From contig DITZ01000063.1 of assembly GCA_002422985.1 (NCBI GenBank), positions 35,054-40,122 on the forward strand: 5,069 nt of DNA, written 5' to 3'. Source of the DNA: Sphingomonadales bacterium UBA6171. Its GTDB lineage: Bacteria > Pseudomonadota > Alphaproteobacteria > Sphingomonadales > Sphingomonadaceae. Shown here one piece after another: positions 1 through 5,069 of this stretch (position 1 is its first letter; each line of letters begins with the position of its first letter). The notes below the pieces were generated by a model that was not told the DNA's origin, did no database searches, and saw only the letters and a program-made list of their open reading frames with translations. The position numbers and the translations under genes are program-made.

Positions 1-402
1 GCGACCGACTATGTCACCGCCTGTTTCGAGATCGTCGACAGCCGCATCCGCAACTGGGACATCAAAATCCAGGATACGGTTGCCGACAATGCGTCGTGCG
101 GCATCTTCGCTTTGGGCACGGAGCGGGTCGATCCCAGGGACATCGATCTGGCCGCCGTGCAGATGAAGATCGAGCGCAACGGCATCGAAGTCGCCAGCGG
201 TGTCGGCGCGGCGGTTCAGGGTTCGCCCCTCAACTCGGTTGCATGGCTTGCGAACACATTGGGTCGTCTCGGCATGCCTTTCAAGGCGGGCGAGATCATC
301 CTTTCCGGGGCGCTCGGCCCGATGATCGATATCTCCGCCGGCGACACCTTCCTGCTCAGCCTGAGCGACGGGCTGGGAACCTGCCGCCTGACCTTCGACT
401 AG
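1..402 (+). CDS. mhpD: 2-hydroxypenta-2,4-dienoate (2-keto-4-pentenoate) hydratase, C-terminal part
   Basis: The frame is open from the first base to TAG at 400-402 and gives 133 residues, about the last half of a family whose members are usually near 260 aa. The family (MhpD/DmpE/BphH/TesE, FAH superfamily) adds water to 2-hydroxydienoates from ring cleavage to make 4-hydroxy-2-oxoacids, in the cytoplasm with a divalent metal. Visible family marks, numbered within the fragment, are FEIVDSRI (9-16), whose Glu is probably a metal ligand, DTVADNASCGIFALG (25-39), SPLNSVAWLANTL (75-87) and a terminal SGALGPMIDISAGDTF stretch (102-117). The following genes encode the next pathway steps, which supports hydratase. 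The homologous 4-oxalocrotonate decarboxylase (DmpH type) is the main alternative and cannot be excluded without the N-terminal half. The start lies outside the window. Confidence 0.85.
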   Translation, partial: ATDYVTACFEIVDSRIRNWDIKIQDTVADNASCGIFALGTERVDPRDIDLAAVQMKIERNGIEVASGVGAAVQGSPLNSVAWLANTLGRLGMPFKAGEIILSGALGPMIDISAGDTFLLSLSDGLGTCRLTFD

Positions 403-410
403 AAGACCCT

Positions 411-428
411 GCACCCATCAAGGGGTGC
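411..428 (+). repeat. Short inverted repeat after the hydratase gene
   Basis: GCACCC (411-416) and GGGTGC (423-428) form a perfect 6-bp stem with a 6-base loop, starting 8 bases after the hydratase stop codon. No T-run follows, so it is at best a weak terminator or an mRNA-processing or stability hairpin between the hydratase and the dehydrogenase genes. Confidence 0.4.
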
Positions 429-472
429 CGCCATCAGACCATCATGCGATCCCAGGCATGATTTCCAGGCAT
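415..472 (+). repeat. Short direct repeats in the hydratase-dehydrogenase gap
   Basis: CCATCA occurs three times (415-420, 431-436, 439-444), with starts 16 and 8 bases apart. CCAGGCAT occurs twice (452-459 and 465-472), 13 bases apart. They lie in the only sizeable gap inside the three-gene group. They could be regulator half-sites, slippage remnants or chance; the sequence does not decide. Confidence 0.3.
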
Positions 473-483
473 ATTCCATTGAC

Positions 484-490
484 AGGAAGG
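484..490 (+). promoter_or_regulatory. Ribosome binding site of acetaldehyde dehydrogenase
   Basis: AGGAAGG lies 9 bases before ATG at 500. It fixes that ATG as the start, in preference to the in-frame GTG at 425 and ATG at 458, which have no comparable site and would add residues not found in the family. Confidence 0.75.
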
Positions 491-499
491 ACGATTCAG

Positions 500-1417
500 A
501 TGGAAAAAATCAGATGCGCCATCATCGGGCCGGGCAATATCGGCACCGATCTCCTCTACAAGCTGCTGCGCTCCGACATTCTCGAACCGGTGTGGATGGT
601 GGGTATCGAGCCCGGATCCGAAGGTCTGGCCCGCGCCGCCAAGCTTGGCATCAAGACCACATCCGAAGGTGTCGACGGGCTGGTTCCGCATGTGATCGCC
701 GATGGCGTGCAGATCGCCTTCGATGCGACGTCGGCCTATGTTCATGCCGAAAACAGTCGCAAGCTGAATGAGCTGGGGGTTCTGGTCATCGATCTGACGC
801 CGGCGGCCATCGGCCCGCTGTGCGTCCCGCCGGTCAATCTCAAAGAGCTTGCCGGTCGTCAGACGATGAATGTCAACATGGTCACATGCGCCGGGCAGGC
901 CACCATCCCCATGGTCGCCGCCGTCAGCAGCGTGCAGGAAGTGGCCTATGCCGAAATCATTGCCACTGTCGCCTCCAAATCGATCGGCATGGGAACGCGC
1001 AAGAATATCGACGAGTTCACCCGCACCACCTCGGCGGCGGTGGCCAGGGTCGGCGGGGCGGCAAAAGGCAAGGCGATCGTGATCGTGAACCCGGCGGAAC
1101 CGCCGCTGATGATGCGCGATACCGTCTATTGCGAGACGGTCGATGAACCAGATCAGGCGGCCATTACCGCGGCTGTTCATAAGATGATCGCCGCGGTGCA
1201 GGAATATGTGCCCGGTTATACATTGAAGAACGGGCCGACGTTTGAAGGCCGACAGGTATCGATTTTCCTCGAAGTCGAGGGATTGGGCGATTTTCTGCCG
1301 AAATATGCCGGCAATCTCGACATCATGACGGCGGCTGCCGCGCGCACCGCCGAGATGTTCGCGCGCGACATGCTGGCGGGACGATTCAAGCTGGAACCGA
1401 TGAAGGAGCACGCATGA
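500..1417 (+). CDS. mhpF: Acetaldehyde dehydrogenase (acylating)
   Basis: A 305-aa protein of the MhpF/DmpF/BphJ/TesF family, which oxidises acetaldehyde (or propanal) with NAD+ and CoA to the acyl-CoA. The family works in complex with the 4-hydroxy-2-oxovalerate aldolase, and the aldehyde is channelled between the two. Near the N-terminus the Rossmann loop GPGNIGTDLL (10-19) is followed by MVGIEPGSEGLARA (33-46), the end of the second strand. The catalytic cysteine is Cys130 in NMVTCAGQATIP (126-137), matching Cys132 of DmpF. Other family marks are GMGTRKNIDEFT (163-174), IFLEVEG (255-261) and AGNLDIMT (270-277). Length is normal for the family, so the gene looks intact. The stop overlaps the aldolase start (ATGA, 1414-1417), pointing to translational coupling and matched amounts of the two subunits. 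Whether acetaldehyde or propanal is preferred cannot be read here. Confidence 0.96.
   Translation: MEKIRCAIIGPGNIGTDLLYKLLRSDILEPVWMVGIEPGSEGLARAAKLGIKTTSEGVDGLVPHVIADGVQIAFDATSAYVHAENSRKLNELGVLVIDLTPAAIGPLCVPPVNLKELAGRQTMNVNMVTCAGQATIPMVAAVSSVQEVAYAEIIATVASKSIGMGTRKNIDEFTRTTSAAVARVGGAAKGKAIVIVNPAEPPLMMRDTVYCETVDEPDQAAITAAVHKMIAAVQEYVPGYTLKNGPTFEGRQVSIFLEVEGLGDFLPKYAGNLDIMTAAAARTAEMFARDMLAGRFKLEPMKEHA
1403..1408 (+). promoter_or_regulatory. Ribosome binding site of the aldolase, inside the dehydrogenase gene
   Basis: AAGGAG lies within the last codons of the dehydrogenase gene. It is 5 bases before ATG 1414 and 8 bases before the adjacent in-frame ATG 1417. Spacing slightly favours 1417, which would remove only one Met. 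Both starts keep the two genes overlapping or abutting. Confidence 0.7.
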
Positions 1418-2469
1418 TGAGCCTTGAGGATAAGGTCAGGGGCCGCAAGGTCAAACTGCACGACATGTGCCTGCGCGATGGCATGCATTCGATGCGCCAT
1501 CAGATCAGCGTGGAACAGATGATCAATATCGCGTCCGGGCTTGACGATGCCGGGGTGCCGTTGATTCAGGTGACCCATGGCGACGGGCTGGGGGGATCCT
1601 CGCTCAGCTATGGCCGCAGTCTGCACAGCGATGCCGAATATATCACGGCGGTGGCGAAGAATGTCCGGAAGGCGAAAATCTCCGTCCTTCATGTTCCCGG
1701 CATCGGCACGCTCGATGAATTGCGCATGGCCGCCGATTGCGGGGCATCCTGCGTTCATGTCGCCGCGCACTGCACCGAAGCGGATGTGACCGAACAGCAT
1801 ATCGGTCTGGGGCGGGAACTGGGCCTGGATACGGTCGGCTTCCTGATGATGGCGCATATGACGCCGCCCGAGGCCTTCCTCGTGCAGGCGCTGCTGATGG
1901 AAGGCTATGGCGCACAGACCATCTATTGCGTGGATTCGGCCGGCTATATGCTCCCCGATGAAGTCACCACCCGCATCACCGGCCTGCGCGCGGCCTTGAA
2001 GCCGGAGACCGGGATCGGCTTTCATGCCCACCATAATCTGGGCATGGGCGTGGCCAATTCGCTGGCCGCTGTCGCTGCCGGCGCCAACCGCATCGACGGT
2101 TCGGCCGCCGGGCTTGGGGCCGGGGCCGGCAATACGCCGCTGGAACTGATGGTGGCCGTGGGCGACCGGCTGGGGATCGACACGGGTGTCGATCTGTTCA
2201 AGCTGATGGATGTGGCCGAGGACCGGGTGTTGCCGATCATGCCGAAACCGCCGCGGGCGGACCGGGATTCGATCACGCTTGGCTTTGCCGGCGTTTATTC
2301 GACATTCCTGTACAAGGCCAAGGAAGCGGAACGCAAATATGGCCTCTCGGCGCGCGACATCCTGCTGGAGCTGGGGCGCAAGCGGATGATCGGCGGTCAG
2401 GAAGACATGATCGAGGACACCGCGCTTTCGATGGTCAAGGCCCGCGAACTGGCCGCGTCCGAGGCCTGA
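1414..2469 (+). CDS. mhpE: 4-hydroxy-2-oxovalerate aldolase
   Basis: A 351-aa class II (metal-dependent) pyruvate aldolase of the MhpE/DmpG/BphI/TesG family. It splits 4-hydroxy-2-oxovalerate or a longer homologue into pyruvate and an aldehyde, which passes to the partner dehydrogenase encoded just upstream. The DRE-TIM-type barrel opens with CLRDGMHSMRHQ (19-30): Arg21, Asp22 and His25 match the catalytic Arg, the metal-binding Asp and the catalytic His of DmpG. Then come THGDGLGGSS (54-63), HCTEADVTEQH (119-129), VGFLMMAHM (141-149), the metal-binding His204 and His206 in GFHAHHNLG (202-210), GAGAGNTPLE (235-244) and VYSTFL (294-299), where Tyr295 matches the active-site Tyr291 of DmpG. The C-terminal half carries the helices that usually contact the dehydrogenase. 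Length is normal and all key residues are present. Two departures are D-M-C-L before RDG, where Thr is usual in place of Cys, and LHV (92-94) where DmpG/BphI have LLL. Confidence 0.96.
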   Translation: MMSLEDKVRGRKVKLHDMCLRDGMHSMRHQISVEQMINIASGLDDAGVPLIQVTHGDGLGGSSLSYGRSLHSDAEYITAVAKNVRKAKISVLHVPGIGTLDELRMAADCGASCVHVAAHCTEADVTEQHIGLGRELGLDTVGFLMMAHMTPPEAFLVQALLMEGYGAQTIYCVDSAGYMLPDEVTTRITGLRAALKPETGIGFHAHHNLGMGVANSLAAVAAGANRIDGSAAGLGAGAGNTPLELMVAVGDRLGIDTGVDLFKLMDVAEDRVLPIMPKPPRADRDSITLGFAGVYSTFLYKAKEAERKYGLSARDILLELGRKRMIGGQEDMIEDTALSMVKARELAASEA

Positions 2470-2477
2470 CACGCCCC

Positions 2478-2509
2478 GGACCGGGCGGCGCTGAACGGCC
2501 GCCCGGTCC
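2478..2509. terminator. Perfect GC-rich hairpin between convergent genes, likely bidirectional terminator
   Basis: GGACCGGGCGGC (2478-2489) and GCCGCCCGGTCC (2498-2509) are exact reverse complements: a 12-bp stem with an 8-base loop. It begins 8 bases after the aldolase stop and ends 22 bases before the end of the opposing acyl-CoA synthetase gene. Neither strand has a T-run after the stem, so it is not a textbook intrinsic terminator. Its position between two converging genes makes a shared transcription barrier or 3'-end stabiliser the best reading. Confidence 0.7.
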
Positions 2510-2527
2510 ATGGCGCCGCCGCTCGCA

Positions 2528-2539
2528 CCGGCTAGCCGG
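2528..2539. repeat. Perfect 12-bp palindrome over the synthetase stop codon
   Basis: CCGGCTAGCCGG reads the same on both strands and contains the TAG stop (2532-2534, minus strand) of the acyl-CoA synthetase gene. It has no loop, so it is a poor RNA hairpin. It may be chance or a small DNA-binding site. Confidence 0.3.
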
Positions 2540-4187
2540 GCGTGGCCGCTTCGCGTTCGCGCAGGTCCAGCCGCGAGATTTTCATATTCTCGTTGCGCGG
2601 AATTTCGTCGACGATGGACAGGATCGTGGGAATTTCCATCGGCGAAAGGCGATCGGCGAGAAATGCCCGGAGGTCCTTCAGATCAAGCTGCTCGTCCGCG
2701 CGCAGGCTCACAATGGCCTTTGCGGTTTCGCCCCGATAGGCGTCTGGCACACCGATCACCGCCACCTCGCGAACGGCGGGATGGCCGAGAATCGCGTTTT
2801 CCACGTCGGCCGGATAGATATTATAGCCGCCGGCTATGATGATATCCTTGAGCCTGTCGCTGACGGTGACCAGCCCGTCTTCGCTCATCGAACCCAGATC
2901 GCCGCTGCGGAAGAAGCCATCGACAAAGGCTTGGCCGGTCGCGTCCGGATTGCGCCAATATTCCTTCATCACCTGCGGGCCGCGCAGGCAGATTTCCCCC
3001 ACCTCATTGGCGGCCGCGCGTTGATGCGGATCACCGATCCGGCGAATCTCGACCTCGGTGAACGGCAGTGGCACACCGGTGCAGTTGGCGAGCTTCCGGT
3101 CGGGCGGCGAATAGACGACCGCCGGGGCGGTTTCGCTCATGCCATACAGGGTGGTGATCCAGTGCCCGGTGGCCTCAAGGAAGCGGGCCTTCAGCTCCGC
3201 CGGGACAGGCCCGGCACCGCACTGGACGCACTTCAGGCCGGACCAGTCGATCGGACGCTTTCTGGCCGCTTCCAGCAAGGCGATGGCCATGGTTGGCGCC
3301 ATCAGCAATATGCTGATCTTCCGCTCCTCGATCAGATCGAGCGCCTTCATCGGATCAAAGCGCGGCAGCGATACCAGTTCGGCCGCCAACTGCACGGCGA
3401 AATTCTGCACCGGGCCGATACCGCCCGCATGGGTGACCGGCGCTGCGGAGAGCATGACTTCTTTGCCCGGCGCAAGCTGGGGATACCAGCTGACCATCTG
3501 GGTGGCATTGGTCAGCAGGTTGAAATGGGTGAGCACCGCGGCTTTGGGGGAGCCGGTGGTGCCGCCGGTGAATTGCAGCACGGCCGGCTGGGAGACGGGA
3601 TCAAAGGCGGCCCGCGCTACCGCCGCATCGGCCGCCAGCAGGTCGGCAATGGGCCGCAGGTCCGCCTGCCCTGACGATTGGTTCGGGTCGATCGCCTCAC
3701 GCGGGTCTCTGGTGAAGGAACCGACCAGAAAGGGCACCGGCTGCCCGATCAGTGTGCGGATCTGCTGCGCCTTGGCCAGCAGGCCGGGTTCATCAAGCGT
3801 GATAACCGCCTTCAGCCCGCTGTCGAGACATTGTCCGGCCAGCCGGTCGGCGCTGTAAAGGGGATTGAGCCCGACATATATCGCCCCGATATGCCAAATC
3901 GCGAAACAGCCGAGCGTGAACAGCGGGTGCGGCGGCCCCATATAGCCGATCCGATCGCCGGGGCTGACACCCATCGCGGCCAGCGCCGCGCCAAGGCGGG
4001 ACGCAAGCCGGGCAACCTCCGCATAGCTGAGCGTCCAATCCTCCAGCGTGACGCAGGGCCTGTCGGGAAAGGCCATTGCGGCATCGTCGAGCAGTGCTGT
4101 CAGCGCACGCGGCTCGGGCGGCGAGAGATCGCGGGCGGTGGAGGGATAATATATTTCCCATACCGGTCTGGTCTGGCTGGCCGTCAT
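2532..4187 (-). CDS. Acyl-CoA synthetase (AMP-dependent synthetase/ligase, class I adenylate-forming)
   Basis: A 551-aa, full-length cytoplasmic enzyme expected to activate a carboxylic acid with ATP to acyl-AMP and then acyl-CoA. The large N-terminal domain carries the phosphate-binding loop FTGGTTGSPKAAVLTH (206-221), APVTHAGG (249-256) and the adenine-site motif TLYGMSETAP (347-356). The hinge and C-terminal domain show FRSGDLGSMSEDG (426-438, Asp430 for the ribose), SDRLKDIIIAGGYNIYPADVE (443-463) and, near the end, PRNENMKISR (530-539) with Lys536 as the expected catalytic lysine. No signal peptide or membrane segment is evident. I start it at ATG 4187 because GGGGAGGG (4199-4192) lies just before it; an in-frame GTG at 4205 would put that site inside the gene. 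Oddities are PKAA for the common PKGA and MK for the usual GK at the catalytic lysine. Substrate is unknown: medium- or long-chain, aryl or steroid side-chain acids are all possible. Confidence 0.92.
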   Translation of the reverse strand: MTASQTRPVWEIYYPSTARDLSPPEPRALTALLDDAAMAFPDRPCVTLEDWTLSYAEVARLASRLGAALAAMGVSPGDRIGYMGPPHPLFTLGCFAIWHIGAIYVGLNPLYSADRLAGQCLDSGLKAVITLDEPGLLAKAQQIRTLIGQPVPFLVGSFTRDPREAIDPNQSSGQADLRPIADLLAADAAVARAAFDPVSQPAVLQFTGGTTGSPKAAVLTHFNLLTNATQMVSWYPQLAPGKEVMLSAAPVTHAGGIGPVQNFAVQLAAELVSLPRFDPMKALDLIEERKISILLMAPTMAIALLEAARKRPIDWSGLKCVQCGAGPVPAELKARFLEATGHWITTLYGMSETAPAVVYSPPDRKLANCTGVPLPFTEVEIRRIGDPHQRAAANEVGEICLRGPQVMKEYWRNPDATGQAFVDGFFRSGDLGSMSEDGLVTVSDRLKDIIIAGGYNIYPADVENAILGHPAVREVAVIGVPDAYRGETAKAIVSLRADEQLDLKDLRAFLADRLSPMEIPTILSIVDEIPRNENMKISRLDLREREAATPG

Positions 4188-4191
4188 CAAG

Positions 4192-4199
4192 CCCTCCCC
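4192..4199 (-). promoter_or_regulatory. Ribosome binding site of the acyl-CoA synthetase
   Basis: On the minus strand GGGGAGGG ends 4 bases before ATG 4187 (the GGAGG core ends 5 bases before it). This strong site decides the start in favour of ATG 4187 over the upstream GTG 4205. Confidence 0.7.
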
Positions 4200-4205
4200 T
4201 TCCAC

Positions 4206-4276
4206 ATGATGCTTCTTGTCAGCACACCCTTCTTTCCATACTTATGCGAATGGATATATTGCAAGGGGCGATTGAC
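4206..4276. promoter_or_regulatory. Divergent intergenic region, probable promoters of synthetase and oxidoreductase genes
   Basis: This AT-richer stretch lies between two divergent genes and must hold the start signals of both unless they are read through from outside. On the plus strand TTGTCA (4216-4221) resembles a -35 box, but the best -10-like words (CATACT at 4237, TATATT at 4255) are poorly spaced from it. CATACTTATG (4237-4246) has CATA/TATG inverted halves and could be an operator core. No regulator gene lies in the window. The individual boxes are weak; the regional call rests on gene orientation and composition. Confidence 0.45.
4263..4268 (+). promoter_or_regulatory. Probable ribosome binding site of the oxidoreductase
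   Basis: AAGGGG lies 8 bases before GTG 4277 and 11 bases before ATG 4280. It supports a start at one of these two adjacent codons rather than at the in-frame ATGs 4244 or 4250 (upstream of the site) or 4286 (17 bases away). Confidence 0.5.
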
Positions 4277-4279
4277 GTG

Positions 4280-5069
4280 ATGACAATGCGGGCATGGGTA
4301 GTCAAGCAATACGGCGCGCCAAAGGATCTGGTTTTCGAGCGGATTCCGGTTCCATCCTTGAGTGAAGGCGGCCCGGATGCGCCCGATACGCTGGTGAAGG
4401 TGGAGGCTGTCGGACTGAATTTTGCCGACGAGATCGCGATTGCAGGCCGTTATCAGGACCGTATCGAGCCGCCCTTTGTGCCCGGCAATGAATTTGCCGG
4501 AACCGTGGTTCAAACCCGTGGAAGCTCCCGCTTTCAACCCGGCGACCGGGTTGCATGCCAGGTTCGCAACGGTGCATTCGCGGAATATTGCGCGGTTCCC
4601 TCGCACCGGTTGATGGCCATCGGTGATTTGCCCGCCCCGGTCGCGGCCGCGCTCCCGGTCTCTTACACGACAGCCCATGTCGCCTTGTTCCAGAAAGCCA
4701 GGCTGAAGGCCGGACAGACGGTGCTGATTCATGCCGCCGCCGGCGGGCTTGGCATCGCCGCAACGCAACTGGCCCGTTCGGTCGGGGCCCATATCATCGC
4801 AACGGCCGGATCGGAGGAGAAGCGCCGCATCGCTGTTGAGAATGGCGCCGACCATGTGATCGATTACCGCCAGCCGGATTGGCACGAAGCGGTCAGGGCG
4901 CTGGCGCCGCAGGGCGTGGATATCGTTGTCGATCCGGTCGGTGGACAGACGACGGAGCGAAGTTTGCGCCTGCTGGGATGGCAGGGACAGTTGCTGATAT
5001 GTGGCTTTGCCAGTGGCGACATCGCTGCCCTGAAAGCGAATTATATGCTGGTGAAATCGGCCAGTGTGC
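4280..5069 (+). CDS. NADPH:quinone oxidoreductase family protein (zinc-free MDR superfamily), C-terminus missing
   Basis: The frame stays open from the start to the window edge: 263 codons of a family usually about 325 aa long, so roughly the last fifth is missing. The medium-chain dehydrogenase/reductase fold is clear. A GroES-like N-terminal domain has GLNFADEIAIAGRY (45-58), PFVPGNEFAGTV (65-76) and GDRVAC (88-93). The Rossmann domain has VLIHAAAGGLGIAATQLAR (148-166), ATAGSEEKRRIA (174-185) and GVDIVVDPVGG (212-222). The cysteine cluster of the structural zinc lobe in alcohol dehydrogenases is absent, which fits the quinone oxidoreductase (QOR) branch. Such enzymes transfer hydride from NAD(P)H to quinones or activated enones and enoyl groups; the true substrate is unknown. 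GTG 4277, ATG 4280 and ATG 4286 are all possible starts. The gene is divergent from the acyl-CoA synthetase and may share control with it. Confidence 0.9.
   Translation, partial: MTMRAWVVKQYGAPKDLVFERIPVPSLSEGGPDAPDTLVKVEAVGLNFADEIAIAGRYQDRIEPPFVPGNEFAGTVVQTRGSSRFQPGDRVACQVRNGAFAEYCAVPSHRLMAIGDLPAPVAAALPVSYTTAHVALFQKARLKAGQTVLIHAAAGGLGIAATQLARSVGAHIIATAGSEEKRRIAVENGADHVIDYRQPDWHEAVRALAPQGVDIVVDPVGGQTTERSLRLLGWQGQLLICGFASGDIAALKANYMLVKSASV

Noticed and set aside
479..484. TTGACA, a perfect -35 consensus
   Set aside because: The matching -10 position would fall inside the first codons of the dehydrogenase gene and there is no TATAAT-like word there; the hexamer also abuts the ribosome binding site, so it cannot serve this gene.
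425..499. A 25-residue N-terminal extension of the dehydrogenase from GTG 425
   Set aside because: It lacks a ribosome binding site and family similarity, while ATG 500 has AGGAAGG at proper distance and gives the normal N-terminus leading straight into the Rossmann fold.
434..1411. A 325-codon open frame on the minus strand opposite the acetaldehyde dehydrogenase
   Set aside because: Same reason: it mirrors a clear dehydrogenase gene, has low-complexity His/Arg/Gly composition and no domain.
1216..2511. A 431-codon open frame on the minus strand opposite the aldolase gene
   Set aside because: It lies wholly antisense to recognisable aldolase and dehydrogenase sequence, is rich in Arg/His/Gly/Asp, shows no known domain and is explained by GC-rich third positions keeping the opposite frame free of stops.
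2781..3674. A 297-codon plus-strand frame inside the acyl-CoA synthetase region
   Set aside because: The minus-strand frame has a full set of adenylate-forming motifs; the plus-strand product has none and is a GC-composition shadow.
4187..4885. A 232-codon minus-strand frame opposite the oxidoreductase
   Set aside because: The plus strand encodes a clear MDR protein across this stretch; the antisense product has no recognisable motif and would run into the divergent promoter region and the synthetase start.

Overview
The window looks like chromosomal or catabolic-plasmid DNA from a GC-rich proteobacterium, most likely an alphaproteobacterium of the sphingomonad type. This rests on overall base composition, codon choice and protein flavour; there is no rRNA or other phylogenetic marker to confirm it. 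I see no RNA gene, mobile element or CRISPR array.

Layout. Positions 1-402 (+) hold the C-terminal half of a 2-hydroxypenta-2,4-dienoate hydratase (FAH superfamily), cut by the window edge. After a 97-base gap with a small hairpin and short direct repeats come acylating acetaldehyde dehydrogenase (500-1417, +) and 4-hydroxy-2-oxovalerate aldolase (1414-2469, +), which overlap by ATGA. The three genes follow the order of the lower meta-cleavage pathway: dienoate -> 4-hydroxy-2-oxoacid -> pyruvate + aldehyde -> acyl-CoA. A 62-base convergent gap carrying a perfect 12-bp GC-rich hairpin separates the aldolase from a class I adenylate-forming acyl-CoA synthetase on the minus strand (2532-4187). 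That gene is divergent, across about 90 bases, from a zinc-free NADPH:quinone-oxidoreductase-like MDR protein (4280 to the window end, +, C-terminus missing).

How the genes fit together. The hydratase, aldolase and dehydrogenase should turn the C5 or longer dienoate released by ring cleavage of an aromatic compound (or of rings A/B of a steroid) into pyruvate and acetyl-CoA or propionyl-CoA. The dehydrogenase and aldolase belong to families that form a complex and channel the volatile aldehyde. The CoA ligase and the quinone-reductase-like enzyme are probably accessory catabolic genes that act on an acid substrate and on an enone or quinone. Their substrates cannot be read from the sequence.

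This is mainly a recognisable catabolic cluster. I did not find a convincing undescribed system. The points most worth a second look are divergent active-site residues in the aldolase and the ligase, the intergenic structures, and the question of which upper pathway feeds the cluster.
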